The notes: generated by a model from the letters alone, not told the origin. A DNA stretch of 21,418 nt from Theodoxus fluviatilis (GCA_034096865.1 JAWQFJ010019054.1:1-21418), one strand, 5' to 3'; shown: positions 1-9,478, counted from the first letter of the stretch. Numbers and translations are program-made.

Positions 1-520
1 CCTTACACCAAAACTAACTAAACTCAATCCCTAGCTACTAGTCTACGTCCTCCATCCACCATTCACATAAAGCCCCCCTTCCTCTCTCTCTTCTCAATCT
101 CTCTCTCTTTCTCCGATCTCTCTCTCTTTCTACTCTCATCTGTCTTTTCTATACTCCACTTCCCTCTTCAACAATTTGAATATTCTGCATCAAACTTAAA
201 AGGGATGACTGTAAGAAAGACAAACTGTTGAAATAATTAAACTACCCTTGTAAAATACTAAAGTTACGTTCGTTTGTTCTCCTCTCTCTACATTCGATCT
301 ATATATCATTATCGATATACCTATATCTTATTATATATATAATATATATCTTATAACTTTTGATATTTATATATATATTGATATAGCGTAAAATATGCTA
401 TTTCAATCTCTCCTATCCCATTACTCCCCTCAACCTAACCTCCAATCCAATCCATACAAACTACCTCCATCTTCGTCTCTCTCTATTTCTATCTCTCTTA
501 CCTTTCCTCTCAGCTCAACC
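1..520. repeat. Degenerate CT-rich and TA-rich low-complexity DNA
   Basis: The plus strand is strongly pyrimidine-rich and poor in G. Interrupted (CT)n stretches lie at about 85-145 and 475-515, and broken (TA)n stretches at about 298-400. No convincing reading frame or RNA gene is visible. The interruptions are many and irregular, unlike the clean microsatellites elsewhere in the window, so this is either an old decayed array or poorly polished sequence at a contig end. Confidence 0.7.
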
Positions 521-1083
521 TCTAGCTAGAAACGCACGACACACACACACCAACACACATCGACAGTGAGCGCGCACAACGGGATCACACGCACTGTCCT
601 ACCATCCTGTAGGGTCATTGATTGCGCTTTGTAGTATTTTATTCTAATACCAATGCAATTCATCGTTCTCTTTACTCTAGTGTGGGGTATTCGACTTATC
701 TCGGTCCGTGAAACGAGGAAACTGCAGCCATGCAATGTGGAATGTCTCATTTCCCGTTGAAACAAATGCTTTCCGCACAGAATCTCAATAACGACATAAA
801 ATAAAATCATGCATACAAGCAGCCAACACAATTCTTGTTGTTGGGAGCACCTGCGCATTAACATGCATTGTTTATACATTCACTGTGGTGATAGAAGAAC
901 TCTATCCACGCATACGACAACATAAGAGGATGGTAAAAGCAGTCTCTGGGAAGTCTGCAGTTTTGAAATGGGGCCATCATAAAAGTTTAGCTTAAAAAGT
1001 TTAGTAGTTTGCAGGTCTTGTTACCATGAGTAATGAAGAGCAATGAACTTCTGGTTCCTGTTCAAGTCTTCTGCCGAACAACA
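521..1083. other. No supported gene
   Basis: This holds a short interrupted (CA)n near 540-558 and otherwise unique sequence. A minus-strand open frame at 526-879 has no recognisable domain and no clear splice or Kozak context, so it is treated as chance. Confidence 0.5.
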
Positions 1084-1084
1084 A

Positions 1085-1640
1085 AATCGATACTTCCTCC
1101 ACTACCACCACAACTATTTTCACTACCATTACCATCATTACTACCAATACTACTATCACGACCACTACCAGCAGTACCACCACTACCACTATCGCTATCA
1201 TTACCGTCACTACCACCACTATCACTATCACTACCACTATCATCACTACCACTACCATCACTACAACTACCATCATTATCACTACTACCACTATTATTAC
1301 CATCACTACCACCACTATCACTAACACTACCACTATCATCACTACCACTACCATCACTACAACTACCATCATTATCACTACTACCACTATTATTACCATC
1401 ACTACCACCACTATCACTAACACTACCACTATCATCACTACCACTACCATCACTACAACTACCATCATTATCACTACTACCACTATCATTACCATCACTA
1501 CCACCACTATCAATATCACTATCACTATCATCACTACAACTACCATCACTACCACCATTACCACTGTCTCTACCACTTCCACCACTGCCACCACTACCAC
1601 TGTCTCTTCTACTGCCATCACTACCACACCACCATCACCA
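1085..1640. repeat. CAC/CAT-type triplet array containing a 96-bp minisatellite
   Basis: The plus strand is built from CTA, CCA, TCA and similar triplets. Inside it a higher-level tandem unit of exactly 96 bp can be followed from 1210: the same CTACCACCACTATCACTA start recurs at 1306, 1402 and 1498. This gives three nearly identical full copies at 1210-1497 and a diverged fourth. Because 96 is a multiple of 3 and no triplet is a stop in the plus frame, a long Leu/Pro/Ser-rich open frame (1033-2709) runs through it. I regard that frame as a repeat artefact. Confidence 0.9.
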
Positions 1641-2024
1641 AGACAACAAAAGCAGCAATAGCAGTGGTAGCAGCAGCAGCGACAACAACCACAATTACAA
1701 CGACGGTGGCATCAACGCTTGCCATGCCCCGCTCCTGTTCCACCTCCTCCTGCCCTTGTTCCTGCTCCTGCTGCAACTTTTCCTTCACCTGCTCTTTCTG
1801 CTCCTCCTGCTTCTGCTCTACCTGATCCTCTTTGTGTTCATGTTCCTCCCAGTGCCCCTCTACCTCGTGCTCCTCCCCCTTCTCCTGCCATTCCTCTTAC
1901 CGTACCGCTTCCTCCCTCTCCTCCTACTTCTGCTCCTCCTGCTCCTGCTTCTCGATCTCCTGCTCCACAAACTCTTCCTCCTCTTGCTTCATCTTCTCCA
2001 TCATTTCTTCTATCTCCTCTTCCT
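1641..2024. repeat. Imperfect CAG/CAA then CTC/CTG-rich low-complexity sequence
   Basis: Imperfect AGC/AAC triplets at about 1645-1712 are followed by a pyrimidine-dominated stretch of imperfect CTC, CTG and CTT triplets. It leads into the cleaner 24-bp and (CCT)n arrays. The frames across it code only for Pro/Leu/Ser/Ala-rich low-complexity peptide. Confidence 0.75.
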
Positions 2025-2192
2025 TCATCTCTGCTATCTCATGATTCGTCATCTCTTCTATCTCATGCCCCTTCATCTCTTCTGCTTCATACGCCTACGT
2101 CTCTTTTGTTTCAAACGCCTTCGTATCTTTTATCTCATGCTCCTTCATATCTTTTATATCATGCCCCTTCGACTCTTCTATCTCATGCCCTT
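2025..2192. repeat. 24-bp minisatellite, about seven copies
   Basis: A unit close to TCATCTCTTCTATCTCATGC plus four bases repeats every 24 bp about seven times, with substitutions between copies. In the plus frame it reads as an eight-residue repeat resembling SSLLSHAP. It joins the imperfect CTC/CTG region to the (CCT)n tract and probably arose by local slippage in pyrimidine-rich DNA. Confidence 0.85.
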
Positions 2193-2196
2193 TTAT

Positions 2197-2298
2197 CCCT
2201 CCTCCTCCTCCTCCTCCTCCTCCTCCTCCTCCTCCTCCTCCTCCTCCTCCTCCCCCCTCCTCCCCTCCTCTCCCTCACCCTCCTCCTCTCTCCTCCTG

Positions 2299-2329
<31 letters not shown>

Positions 2330-2640
2330 CTCCTCCTCCTCCCTCTCCTCCTCCTCCTGCCTCCTCCTCCTCCTCCTCCTCCTCATCCGCCTCCTCCCTC
2401 CTCTCCCCCCTCCTCCTCCTCCTCCCTCCGCCTACCCCTCCCGCCTCCTCCCTCTCCTCCTCCTCCTCCTCCTCCTCCTCCTCCCCTCTTCCTCCTCCTC
2501 CTCCCCCTCCTTATCCTCCTTCTCCTCCTCCTCCTCCTCCTTCTCCTCCTCCTTCTCCTCCTCCTCCTCCTTTTCCTCCTCCTCCTTTTCCTCCTCCTTC
2601 TCGTCCTCCTCCTCATTTTCCCTATTTGCGTCCATGTCTT
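2197..2640. repeat. Long (CCT)n polypyrimidine tract
   Basis: Over about 440 bp the plus strand is nearly pure C and T, dominated by CCT triplets with C runs (for example around 2320-2330). A homopurine-homopyrimidine tract with mirror symmetry is known to favour H-DNA triplexes. The overlapping poly-Ser/Pro/Leu and poly-Arg/Glu open frames are products of the repeat. Confidence 0.95.
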
Positions 2641-2709
2641 TTTCATTCATATTCATCGTCGTCGCCATTAACCCCTACGTTGCTGTGGTATGTCTCTGTT
2701 CCTGTTTAG

Positions 2710-2952
2710 TGGGGTCCACGTGTCGTGCAAAAACCCCAAGGCAAATCGATTGTTGCTGTCCCTGGAACTCAGACTCTCCTTTCACTTGGAGGAAGCTGCG
2801 CAGCATGAGGAGCAGGACTGCTTCCAGAGCTGAATGAGGACACGTCTTACTTGGACTTTGACCTGGATGACATTCTCTTGACCCTGCGTTACACCAGCAT
2901 CAAGCGCCACAAAACCCTTGAGTGTATTCTGAGAAAGCAATGTAATTGTTAA
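2710..2952 (+). pseudogene. Exon-like coding stretch with one frame break, unknown product
   Basis: A strong 3' splice-site-like sequence (TCTCTGTTCCTGTTTAG) ends at 2709. After it, the frame in register with 2714 is open to a TGA at 2831-2833 and has balanced, protein-like composition, ending in a Glu/Gln-rich helix-like part (EEAAQHEEQDCFQ). From 2809 a second frame, in register with 2821, is open to TAA at 2950-2952 and continues in the same style (YLDFDLDDILLTLRYT). Together they look like one coding segment interrupted by a one-base loss or two-base gain between about 2809 and 2830. A weak donor (TTGA/GTGTAT, cut after 2921) would be in phase with the acceptor before 3158. I recognise no family. 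It may be a decayed exon, a sequence error in a real exon, or chance; the upstream (CCT)n tract would lie in the preceding intron. Confidence 0.35.
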
Positions 2953-3157
2953 AAAGCGCGTGCTCTTTAATTCAGATGGAATTTTCTACAGTATTGCGTG
3001 ACAAGTCTCGCCCTTTGGGAATGCGTGGGATATACCGAAAAATCAGTCTACAGTTCGTAGAGAACCTGTTCCGCTCTCCAATAAGTCAAGTTTTGAAGGA
3101 AGACTGAAAAGCTGTAGAAACTACCTACGTAAAGCTGGTTTTTGTCTTTCTCTTCAG

Positions 3158-3227
3158 TGAGGATTCAATGGAAAAACCCACTCGCTTAGTGACCTCGCTC
3201 TGGTGCGGTTTGCTGACTCACACATAA
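3158..3227 (+). CDS. Candidate short terminal exon, unknown product
   Basis: A very good acceptor (TTTTTGTCTTTCTCTTCAG) ends at 3157. One base into the following sequence a frame reads EDSMEKPTRLVTSLWCGLL and on to a TAA at 3225-3227, about 23 codons. If the weak donor after 2921 in the upstream exon-like stretch is used, its two leftover bases plus the first base here complete an Asp codon, so the two pieces are phase-compatible. That agreement has a one-in-three chance of being accidental. No domain is recognisable and no AATAAA was seen close downstream, so support rests on the splice acceptor and frame only. Confidence 0.25.
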
Positions 3228-3472
3228 TAGATTCGAAAGACGTCTTTACCCAACGTTTGCACATGACGCATTTCATCAAAGTTACCATTTGGAAAAAAGA
3301 TGCGTCATACACATTTTGTGTTGTAATCACGGATGGATTGGTAACCTGAAGAGGAAAAATGCTGTCTCACAGTGTTCATGAATACTGAGACAATGGCTGG
3401 TGAAAGACACATCAATGTTGATCTTTTAATGAAACAATGCGTATGACCACCTTCGCGCACTGATGCACTGAT

Positions 3473-3514
3473 CCCCACCCCCCACCCCCCACCCTCCACC
3501 CCCAACCCCACCCC
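3473..3514 (-). other. C-rich tract, G-quadruplex-prone on the minus strand
   Basis: Multiple runs of three to six C separated by single A or short spacers (CCCCACCCCCCACCCCCC and onward) give at least five G-runs on the minus strand with loops of one to three bases. This meets the usual G3+N1-7 quadruplex pattern several times. Confidence 0.75.
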
Positions 3515-3900
3515 ATCGAAAGTTTTAAAATCGTCCAGATAACTGTAAAGACAAAAATCGGTCAGTACGGTTACTCATTTTTGTTCGACCCGAATTTTGT
3601 CAATCTCGGTCATTCGGTAACCGCCACGAGGAGAACCCCCGATTTCATCGAGTTCTGGATATTTTGCAAGGACATCATCTTCGTGATGGCAAGATCTTAT
3701 CTCAATGCGATTTTGACAGTAGTCCCAGCCAAAATGAAGGCGATTTCGTGGGGCCTTAGAAGGATATCTTTTGCAATATATAAGTGAATTTGGGGCTCTT
3801 GCTCTTGCGTGTTTGCCAGGCTCTAGCACGAAAAAGTTTAATACATTTTACTTTGTCAATTTTTATTTTGTGAATACATTTATTAGGGAAGACCGATGGT

Positions 3901-3904
<4 letters not shown>
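3515..3904. other. Unique sequence with overlapping short open frames
   Basis: Open frames of about 70-85 codons exist on both strands (plus 3581-3787, minus 3575-3829), overlapping each other. Neither has a recognisable domain, splice context or compositional advantage over the other. I see no supported gene here. Confidence 0.4.
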
Positions 3905-3981
<77 letters not shown>

Positions 3982-4007
3982 TGTGTGTATGTGTGTGTGT
4001 GTGTGTG
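3905..4007. repeat. (GT)n microsatellite
   Basis: An uninterrupted GT run covers 3905-3979, followed by two single-base interruptions (A at 3980 and 3989) and continuing GT to 4007. Alternating purine-pyrimidine sequence of this length can adopt Z-DNA. Confidence 0.97.
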
Positions 4008-4160
4008 ACTGCACGCTGGCCCTGAGAAAGTCCGGAGATGCTCAGACAGCAGCGAAGTGGTACATTTTCTCGGTACTTTTTCTTTCTTGGTGTTTTAAAA
4101 TTCGAACACTTCAAGATGGCAACACGCAACAGGTAGCCATGTTCATCGCACAAAAAAGTT

Positions 4161-4376
<216 letters not shown>

Positions 4377-5790
4377 GAGTATTTATATAGCGCTTTCCGT
4401 GCACACAGCGCTTTACACAGTTTAAAAAGAACATAGCCACACAAGCAAACTGCAAACAACTATAGCAACAAAAAGGTAAGATAAAGCCGCAGACATCAAC
4501 AGAAACATAGAAAAGGAATGTAAGCACACAAGTAAATAAGGCAAAGCAACAAACAGATATCAACCATGCAAGCAAGCAAGCAAACAACTATAGCAACGAA
4601 AAAGCAGGAAACAAACAGATCCATTCAAGGATAGAAGCAAACAACCATAGCGACATAGAAAAAGAACACAAAAACACATACAAACAAGCAAACAGATTAA
4701 AGTAATACATACTGACAAGCAAGGCTAGACAGGAGGCACACACCTGATAAAAAAAATACCACAAGTGTGAAAATTACTGATGCAGAGGTTTTTCAAAGTG
4801 TGTGAAAAAGAGGGTTTTGAGGTTAGATTTAAAGGAATCGAGATCTTCGCAATGTCGGACTGAGCGGGGGAGAGAGTTCCATGCGACGGCAGCAGAGTGA
4901 CAAAAAGATATTCCGCCGTGCTGATCGCGAGTGTAGGGTTTGATATAAAAAAATTCTAGTATCAGAGAATGAGCGGAGTGTTCTTGCGGGGGGTGTATAG
5001 TTCGCAAGGTTGTGAGAAGTATAGAGGAGCAGAGCCGGTGATGATTCTGAAACAGAGGCAGCAGCACTTGTATTGGATCCTCAGGTCTACCGGGAGATAA
5101 TGCAATTTCTTCAACAGGGGGGTACAAGACTGAGTTCGTGGGGCTTTGCAGACAAGACGGGCGGCATAATTTTGAACACGTTGAAGCGGAAGAGTTGTAG
5201 ATTTTGGACAGCTAATTAGAATCGAGTTGCCATAGTCCAGCCTAGAAAGTATGTATGATGTAACTAGTGTTTTGGTGGCGTCTTCTGTGAGGTAGGGGCG
5301 ACTGGAACCTATTCTTTTTAATCTAAGTAAGCCTCCTGGCAGACTTTTAGAACGTGTTGTTTCATAGAGAGATCACTGTCTAGAAAAATGTCAAGATCAC
5401 TGACAGAGTCTGAGAAACCAACAGTGTCGCCTTCTAGAGTGATAGAAGAAGGGAGAGTGTGGGAGGTAGAGAGTGAGGGTTTGGTGAAACGGATGGCTTC
5501 TGTTTTCTCGCAGTTTAGTTTTAACTTGTTGGTGGACATCCAGAGTTCAACGTCAGCAATACAAGACTGCATTGAAGTGGTCATCTTGTCATATTCTGAG
5601 GAAATGGCTGAATTCTGAAGCTGAGTGTCATCGGTAAACATTTCGTGTAGAACGGAATGTCCGTCGATGAGTTCAGTCAGAGGGGAGGTATACATGATGA
5701 ACAGGACAGGCCCCAGCACTGAGCCTTGAGGAACGCAAAAAAGGGGTACGTGGTAGAAATGAAGGCATGAGCTCAATCCAAGCTCACCTA
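4377..5790 (-). mobile_element. Decayed non-LTR retrotransposon (CR1/L2-group LINE), 5'-truncated
   Basis: Read on the minus strand, 5776-5318 encodes the centre of a reverse transcriptase: VPQGSVLGPVLF, then the catalytic box as FTDDTQLQ (canonical F/YADD), then ELWMSTNKLKLNCEKTE. A shift of frame near 5334 continues as YGNSILISCP, LQRVQNYAARLVCKAPR and LHYLPVDLRIQYK to a stop at 4962-4964. A third frame then gives AVAWNSLPRSVRHCEDLDSF and ends at 4774. These are the ordered motifs of CR1/L2/Rex-like reverse transcriptases and their C-terminal region. The Gly normally before VPQG is Cys here, and Ala of the ADD box is Thr. Endonuclease and the first half of the reverse transcriptase are absent, so the copy is 5'-truncated. 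The roughly 390-bp 3' UTR has degenerate repeats of GCAAACAACTATAGCAAC (4451, 4578, 4636) and ends in two AGCGCTTT blocks before the AAT array. The copy is dead. Confidence 0.9.
4389..4414 (-). other. 3'-terminal hairpin of the LINE
   Basis: The palindrome AGCGCT occurs at 4389-4394 and 4407-4412, each followed by TT, 18 bp apart. The two copies can pair into a small hairpin with a 12-base loop immediately before the TATAAAT/ATT tail on the minus strand. CR1/L2-group elements commonly have such a 3' structure, thought to be recognised by the element's reverse transcriptase. Confidence 0.55.
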
Positions 5791-6563
5791 CAACTTAATG
5801 CAGAACCCTAGACCCCCCGATGATGTATAGAAGGAAATTCAAATCAGGTTTTTACCTTAATTTGCTGTTATCACAAAAACATGATCAGTGTGGTGCGTTT
5901 CTACTGGTCGTATGTGTGGCCCGATCCAGCAAGCGCTACCTCAAGTTGCAGAAGCAAAACGTCAGAATACGTAAATAAAGTGTCTGATTTGAATTGAGTA
6001 TTAGCGATTTCCATATTCTAAAATCACAGGCAAGGACCATTGTTCTAGCATCTCCGAGAGTTTGGAAGATACTTAGAGCAAAAAATGCGGTTTAATTCAG
6101 TTTTAGAGAAGAGATCACCTTTCAATGTTGTTTGAAAGGCACCGATTCTGCGTGGTTAGAATTGAAAATGTAAATTTCCCAAGGCATTGTAACTTGCGCA
6201 AATGACGAAATTCGAAACTTGTCATTCTTTACTAGACTTGCCCTGCCCACTCCATTGTAAGCCTGGTGTAACATGACTTTGGAAAATGTGTTTGACACCC
6301 GTTGCCGTGGCCTTTTACACTCACCGTATCTGTCTCTTCAACGGCCGTTTTCTCAAAACGAGTGACTTGCGGGTAACTGACCAGTCCGCAATTACTTCAG
6401 TTTGAATTATCCGATATCTATCATTCTAGCACCAATTCAAAGCTTTAAATGTTTTGTGCTGAGTCTAATAACTCAACAACTTCAAACCCGACTTGTTGTG
6501 CCTCCTGGTGAATCAGGTCATTGAAGGAAAATAGACGCCAGCTTTGGGAGGTTCCACCTAGCC

Positions 6564-6564
<1 letters not shown>
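5791..6564. other. Unique sequence, no supported gene
   Basis: AT-moderate, non-repetitive DNA. I found no open frame above background, no clear tRNA arms, and no strong acceptor followed by a coding-like stretch. Confidence 0.5.
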
Positions 6565-6600
<36 letters not shown>

Positions 6601-6601
6601 C

Positions 6602-6652
<51 letters not shown>

Positions 6653-6661
6653 TGTGTGTGT
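6565..6661. repeat. (GT)n microsatellite with GCGTGCGTGC interruption
   Basis: GT dinucleotides run through the interval with a short GCGT block near 6595-6607 and an AAT interruption at about 6648-6651. It can form Z-DNA. Confidence 0.95.
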
Positions 6662-6800
6662 TGTACATTTTACAGAATGCCACTAAATTCCATTGTCGCC
6701 TCCACTGAAAATGCTGTCAGAGACCTCCACATTTGTAAAGATCTGCATTAACCTTTTTTGGGGGGTCTCCGCCCTATCTTTATTTCACCTCGCCGCCTCA

Positions 6801-6840
6801 ACACCCCCCCCCCCCTTCCCCCCTCCTCCAACCCCTTCCT
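6801..6840. repeat. C-rich tract
   Basis: A run of about 13 C is followed by more C4-C6 blocks interrupted by T and A. It is G-quadruplex-prone on the minus strand and is likely to be length-unstable. Confidence 0.75.
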
Positions 6841-6853
6841 ACAACCTCATTGC

Positions 6854-7111
6854 TCACCCCCACAATCTATTCTTGAGAAGAGCGAGGGAACAGAGTATGT
6901 GGTCTGAATGTACAACGCCACGAATTTCAAAGGGCTCACCCCTGGTTCGACCAGACTTCCGGAAGGGACGACAGGAGGGGTGCCAGATAATGACATCATC
7001 CAGATCGTCCGCTGCCCGCTTGACGTCATCTTTTCGCCGTCCCTCGCCCTCGGCACCGCCATTTTGGATCGCTGCCTCAATCCATTTCCGGTGACACGGC
7101 GCCGCCATCAT
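6854..7111 (-). CDS. Candidate first coding exon under the promoter-like island
   Basis: On the minus strand two adjacent ATGs (7111 and 7108) start a frame open to about 6854, roughly 85 codons. The second ATG has A at -3 and G at +4 and overlaps the YY1-type motif, a common arrangement at animal translation starts. The peptide begins MMAAPCHRKWIEAAIQNGG and is charged, not low-complexity. A possible donor (AGGG/GTGAGC, cut after 6940) lies inside the frame, so the exon could be shorter. No family is recognised. In a GC-rich island open frames are common on both strands (a plus frame covers 6908-7240), so this is weak. Confidence 0.2.
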   Translation of the reverse strand: MMAAPCHRKWIEAAIQNGGAEGEGRRKDDVKRAADDLDDVIIWHPSCRPFRKSGRTRGEPFEIRGVVHSDHILCSLALLKNRLWG

Positions 7112-7116
7112 CCGGG
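6955..7116. promoter_or_regulatory. CpG-rich promoter-like island with ETS, CRE and YY1-type motifs
   Basis: Several animal promoter motifs cluster within 160 bp: a palindromic ETS site ACTTCCGGAAG (6955-6965), a CRE variant TGACATCA (6991-6998), a perfect CRE TGACGTCA (7021-7028), a YY1-type CCGCCATTTTGG (7056-7067), another ETS-like ATTTCCGGT (7084-7092) and a second YY1-type GCCGCCATC (7101-7109). CpG density is clearly above the flanks. ETS, CRE and YY1 sites placed close together are typical of TATA-less housekeeping promoters. Both YY1 motifs read AATGGCGG or GATGGCGGC on the minus strand, the orientation often seen at a start site, which suggests transcription leftward; this is inference. 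Confidence 0.5.
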
Positions 7117-7438
7117 CCCTCGCCGAGAGGACTGCGATAATGACATGGAGGGATTGTGCTCGATATCTCTCGGGATCCACAGAAGCACTCACGTGCGTAA
7201 AGAAGGGGTCCCTGTATATTCTCTGTTACGCTCAGAATAATGTGTAGGGTGAAGAGCACATGCGACAGGGCTGGGAGATGGTCATAGGCGAAATGGAGAT
7301 GCGTATGCAAGAAGGCTGAAAGGTCTGTATAACCTTTCTTTCAAGGAAATGGACAATGATAGAGAAATGATGACGGTGGTGAGATGAGGAAGATGAGTTA
7401 AGTTGGGATGGTGAAAAGAACAACTTTTATGAGGGATC
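7117..7438. other. Unique sequence, no supported gene
   Basis: Non-repetitive DNA downstream of the CpG-rich island. I found only short overlapping frames on both strands and no domain match. Confidence 0.45.
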
Positions 7439-7711
7439 ATCGTCGTTGTCGTCGTCGTCATCAATATCATCTCCACAACCAACGTCATCCACCAGCACTA
7501 GCACCATCACAGCACCAGCAATACCACAGCATCAGCACATGGACCACCAGCACCAGCACCACCACCACCACCACCACCGCCGCCGCCGCCTCCGCCTCCG
7601 CCGCCACCGCCACCGCCACCGCCACCGCCACCGTCACCGCCATCACAAGCACCAGCACCACCTTCCGGCAACATCAGCACTGCCACCACCACCACCATCG
7701 CCACCACCAGC

Positions 7712-7742
<31 letters not shown>

Positions 7743-7826
7743 GCAGCACCAGCACCACCACCAGCACCAACACCACCAGCACCACCAGCACCACCACCAC
7801 CACCACCACCATCACCGTCAGCAATA
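7439..7826. repeat. GTC, CAC/CAG and CCG triplet array
   Basis: A short (GTC)n at 7439-7462 is followed by long CAC triplets mixed with CAG, and a (CCG)/(CCACCG) block at about 7576-7635. The plus-strand His-rich and Pro-rich frames and the minus-strand Val- and Gly-rich frames all reflect the triplets. An AATAAA follows at about 7825 but nothing ties it to a gene. Confidence 0.93.
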
Positions 7827-8204
7827 AAAGTTTGAGAACAGAAAAAGAAGAAGAATGCGTTACGAGAGGAGACTGCTGGGAAAATATATAAACACTATTT
7901 CCCAACTTAAAAACTGCATGGAACTCCAGCTTGCCCTTGCAAACCACAGAGAGCTGTCTGGTCCGTGTTGATTCAGACGCTTGCGAAAGATTGTTTTTTT
8001 CAGCGGGTGGTTGTGGTGTTCTTAGTTGTATGAATATTTTAGTTTCATCCACAGGCAAAGTGCTTTTAACTCGTTTTGCCTCTTTCCACCCAGATGTAAG
8101 TCTGCAACTCTGTGCTAGCAGCAAGGGCTTATAATAGTGTGACTGAATCTCGATGCGGTCATTCTACCATGGACAGTGTCAAAGGCAGAAACAGCAGCAG
8201 CAAA
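7827..8204. other. Unique spacer between triplet arrays
   Basis: Both strands stay open here for about 65-120 codons (plus 7931-8134; minus continuing into the CAC array). The minus frame has ordinary amino-acid composition (for example VDETKIFIQLRTPQPPAEKN) but starts at TTG, has no recognised domain, and runs on into the repeat. I treat it as unproven. Confidence 0.35.
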
Positions 8205-8588
8205 AACAGAAGAAGAAGAAAAAGGAGGAGGAGGAGGGGGAGGAGGAGGGGGAGGAGGAGGAGGAGGAGGAGGAGGAGGAGGAGGAGGAGGAGGAGGAGG
8301 AGGAGGAGGAGGAGGAGGAGGAGGAGGAGGAGGAAGGGGAGGGGGAGGGGAAGGGGAGAATAGGGAGGAGGAGGAGGAGGAGGAGGAGGAGGAGGAGGAG
8401 GAGGAGGAGGAGGAGGAGGAGGAGGAGGAGGAGGAGGAGGAGGAGGAGGAGGAGGAGGGGGAGGGGGAGGAGGAGGAGGAGGAGGAAGAGGAGGAGGGGG
8501 AGGAGGAGGAGGAGGAGGAGGAGGAGGAGGAGGAGGAGGAGGAGGAGGAGGAGGAGGAGGAGGAGGACGAGGAGGAGGAGGAGGAAAA
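8205..8588. repeat. (GGA)n homopurine microsatellite
   Basis: About 385 bp of almost pure GGA/GAG on the plus strand, with G4-G5 blocks near 8236-8250, 8336-8356 and 8457-8467. It is long enough to form triplex or quadruplex structures and to block polymerases. The poly-Glu, poly-Gly, poly-Arg, poly-Ser and poly-Pro frames on both strands are artefacts of it. Confidence 0.97.
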
Positions 8589-8634
8589 AGAACACAACAG
8601 TCAAAAACATGAAAAATAGCGTTCACAGGTATAC

Positions 8635-8830
8635 GATGGATGGATGGTGTTTTACGGCCTATCAGCCTTTGTAGGCTATATAAGGCAATTTAGCACGACA
8701 ATCACCAGAAGAGTTTAGAGTAAACGGAAATCAAGACACGGTGTTCCTAGTTATTCGCCTCTTACGATTCGCTTGGGGAGACGCGGTGGGTCAGTTCTTT
8801 CCCCGAACCCTCAGGAGGGCAGCTATAAGA
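8635..8830. mobile_element. Probable dispersed repeat (mollusc-type interspersed element)
   Basis: This begins near GGTGTTTTACGGCCTATCAG and ends near CGCCTCTTACGATTCGCTTG followed by a GGTGGGTCAGTTCTTTCCCC block. Both ends resemble, from memory, a short non-coding interspersed repeat common in mollusc assemblies. No coding capacity or clear target duplication is visible. The identification rests on pattern memory and should be checked by copy number. Confidence 0.4.
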
Positions 8831-8877
8831 GCAACAGCAGCATTAATATAAACTATTATCACAAACACCATCTCCGC

Positions 8878-8932
8878 CGCCACGACTCCGCCACGACGCC
8901 GCCACGACTCCGCCACGACGCCGCCACGACGC
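8878..8932. repeat. 11-bp minisatellite, five copies
   Basis: CGCCACGACKC (K = G or T) repeats five times in exact 11-bp register, alternating mostly TC and GC at the last two positions. Being 11 bp, it shifts reading frame at every copy and so is not coding. It is CpG-rich and followed by imperfect GAC/GAA triplets. Confidence 0.9.
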
Positions 8933-9476
8933 CGATGAAGACGACAAAGACGACGACGAAGAGGACACTGAAGTTGGGTGAGGTAAAAGAAGGGTTTGCG
9001 GCAATACCTCCATCTGACTCAGTACTTTTCCGAAATGAACATTTATTCAGTCATTCACATTTCTTTTCCCATCGCACCAGTCACGCAGTGCACTCTGTAC
9101 ATGTAATGCCTGGACGACGGTGGCACCAGATGGGGACATGCGTCAGATGCTATTCAGTGTAACTAGACAGGTCTCCACACCGAGACGTTTATTGTGGAAC
9201 GAATCCATTAGGATGTTGTGGGCTTTGCTGAGCATCTAATTCCATACCTCAACTGGGAAGTTTCCATGGAAACTCTACTCAAGTCAGATAGTGCATGCAT
9301 CTACTTCCTATGCAGCTGTCGCCTCTAGAAATTCTTGGTATATTTCATTATTACTAATTGCGTTTCACAATGTCCGATTTCTTTGAACAGGTCTTAAATT
9401 TGTTTTTGTTTTCAAATGTGCAGAATCTTCAGCAGTCAGTCAGTATGAAAGTCTGCTAGTGTGCATGTGCGCGATT

Positions 9477-9478
<2 letters not shown>
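8933..9478. other. Unique sequence, no supported gene
   Basis: Apart from imperfect ACGACR triplets up to about 8970, this is non-repetitive. No exon-like island or RNA gene was recognised. Confidence 0.5.

Noticed and set aside
1085..1640. CRISPR-like regularly spaced repeat
   Set aside because: The 96-bp units are directly tandem with no unique spacers, in DNA that is clearly eukaryotic.
6941..6953. GGTTCGACC, a match to a tRNA B-box
   Set aside because: No A-box, acceptor stem or T-arm pairing fits around it; it lies in the CpG-rich promoter-like island.
8115..8674. Several open frames of 140-175 codons coding poly-Glu, poly-Gly, poly-Arg, poly-Ser or poly-Pro
   Set aside because: All are translations of the same GGA array in different frames and strands.
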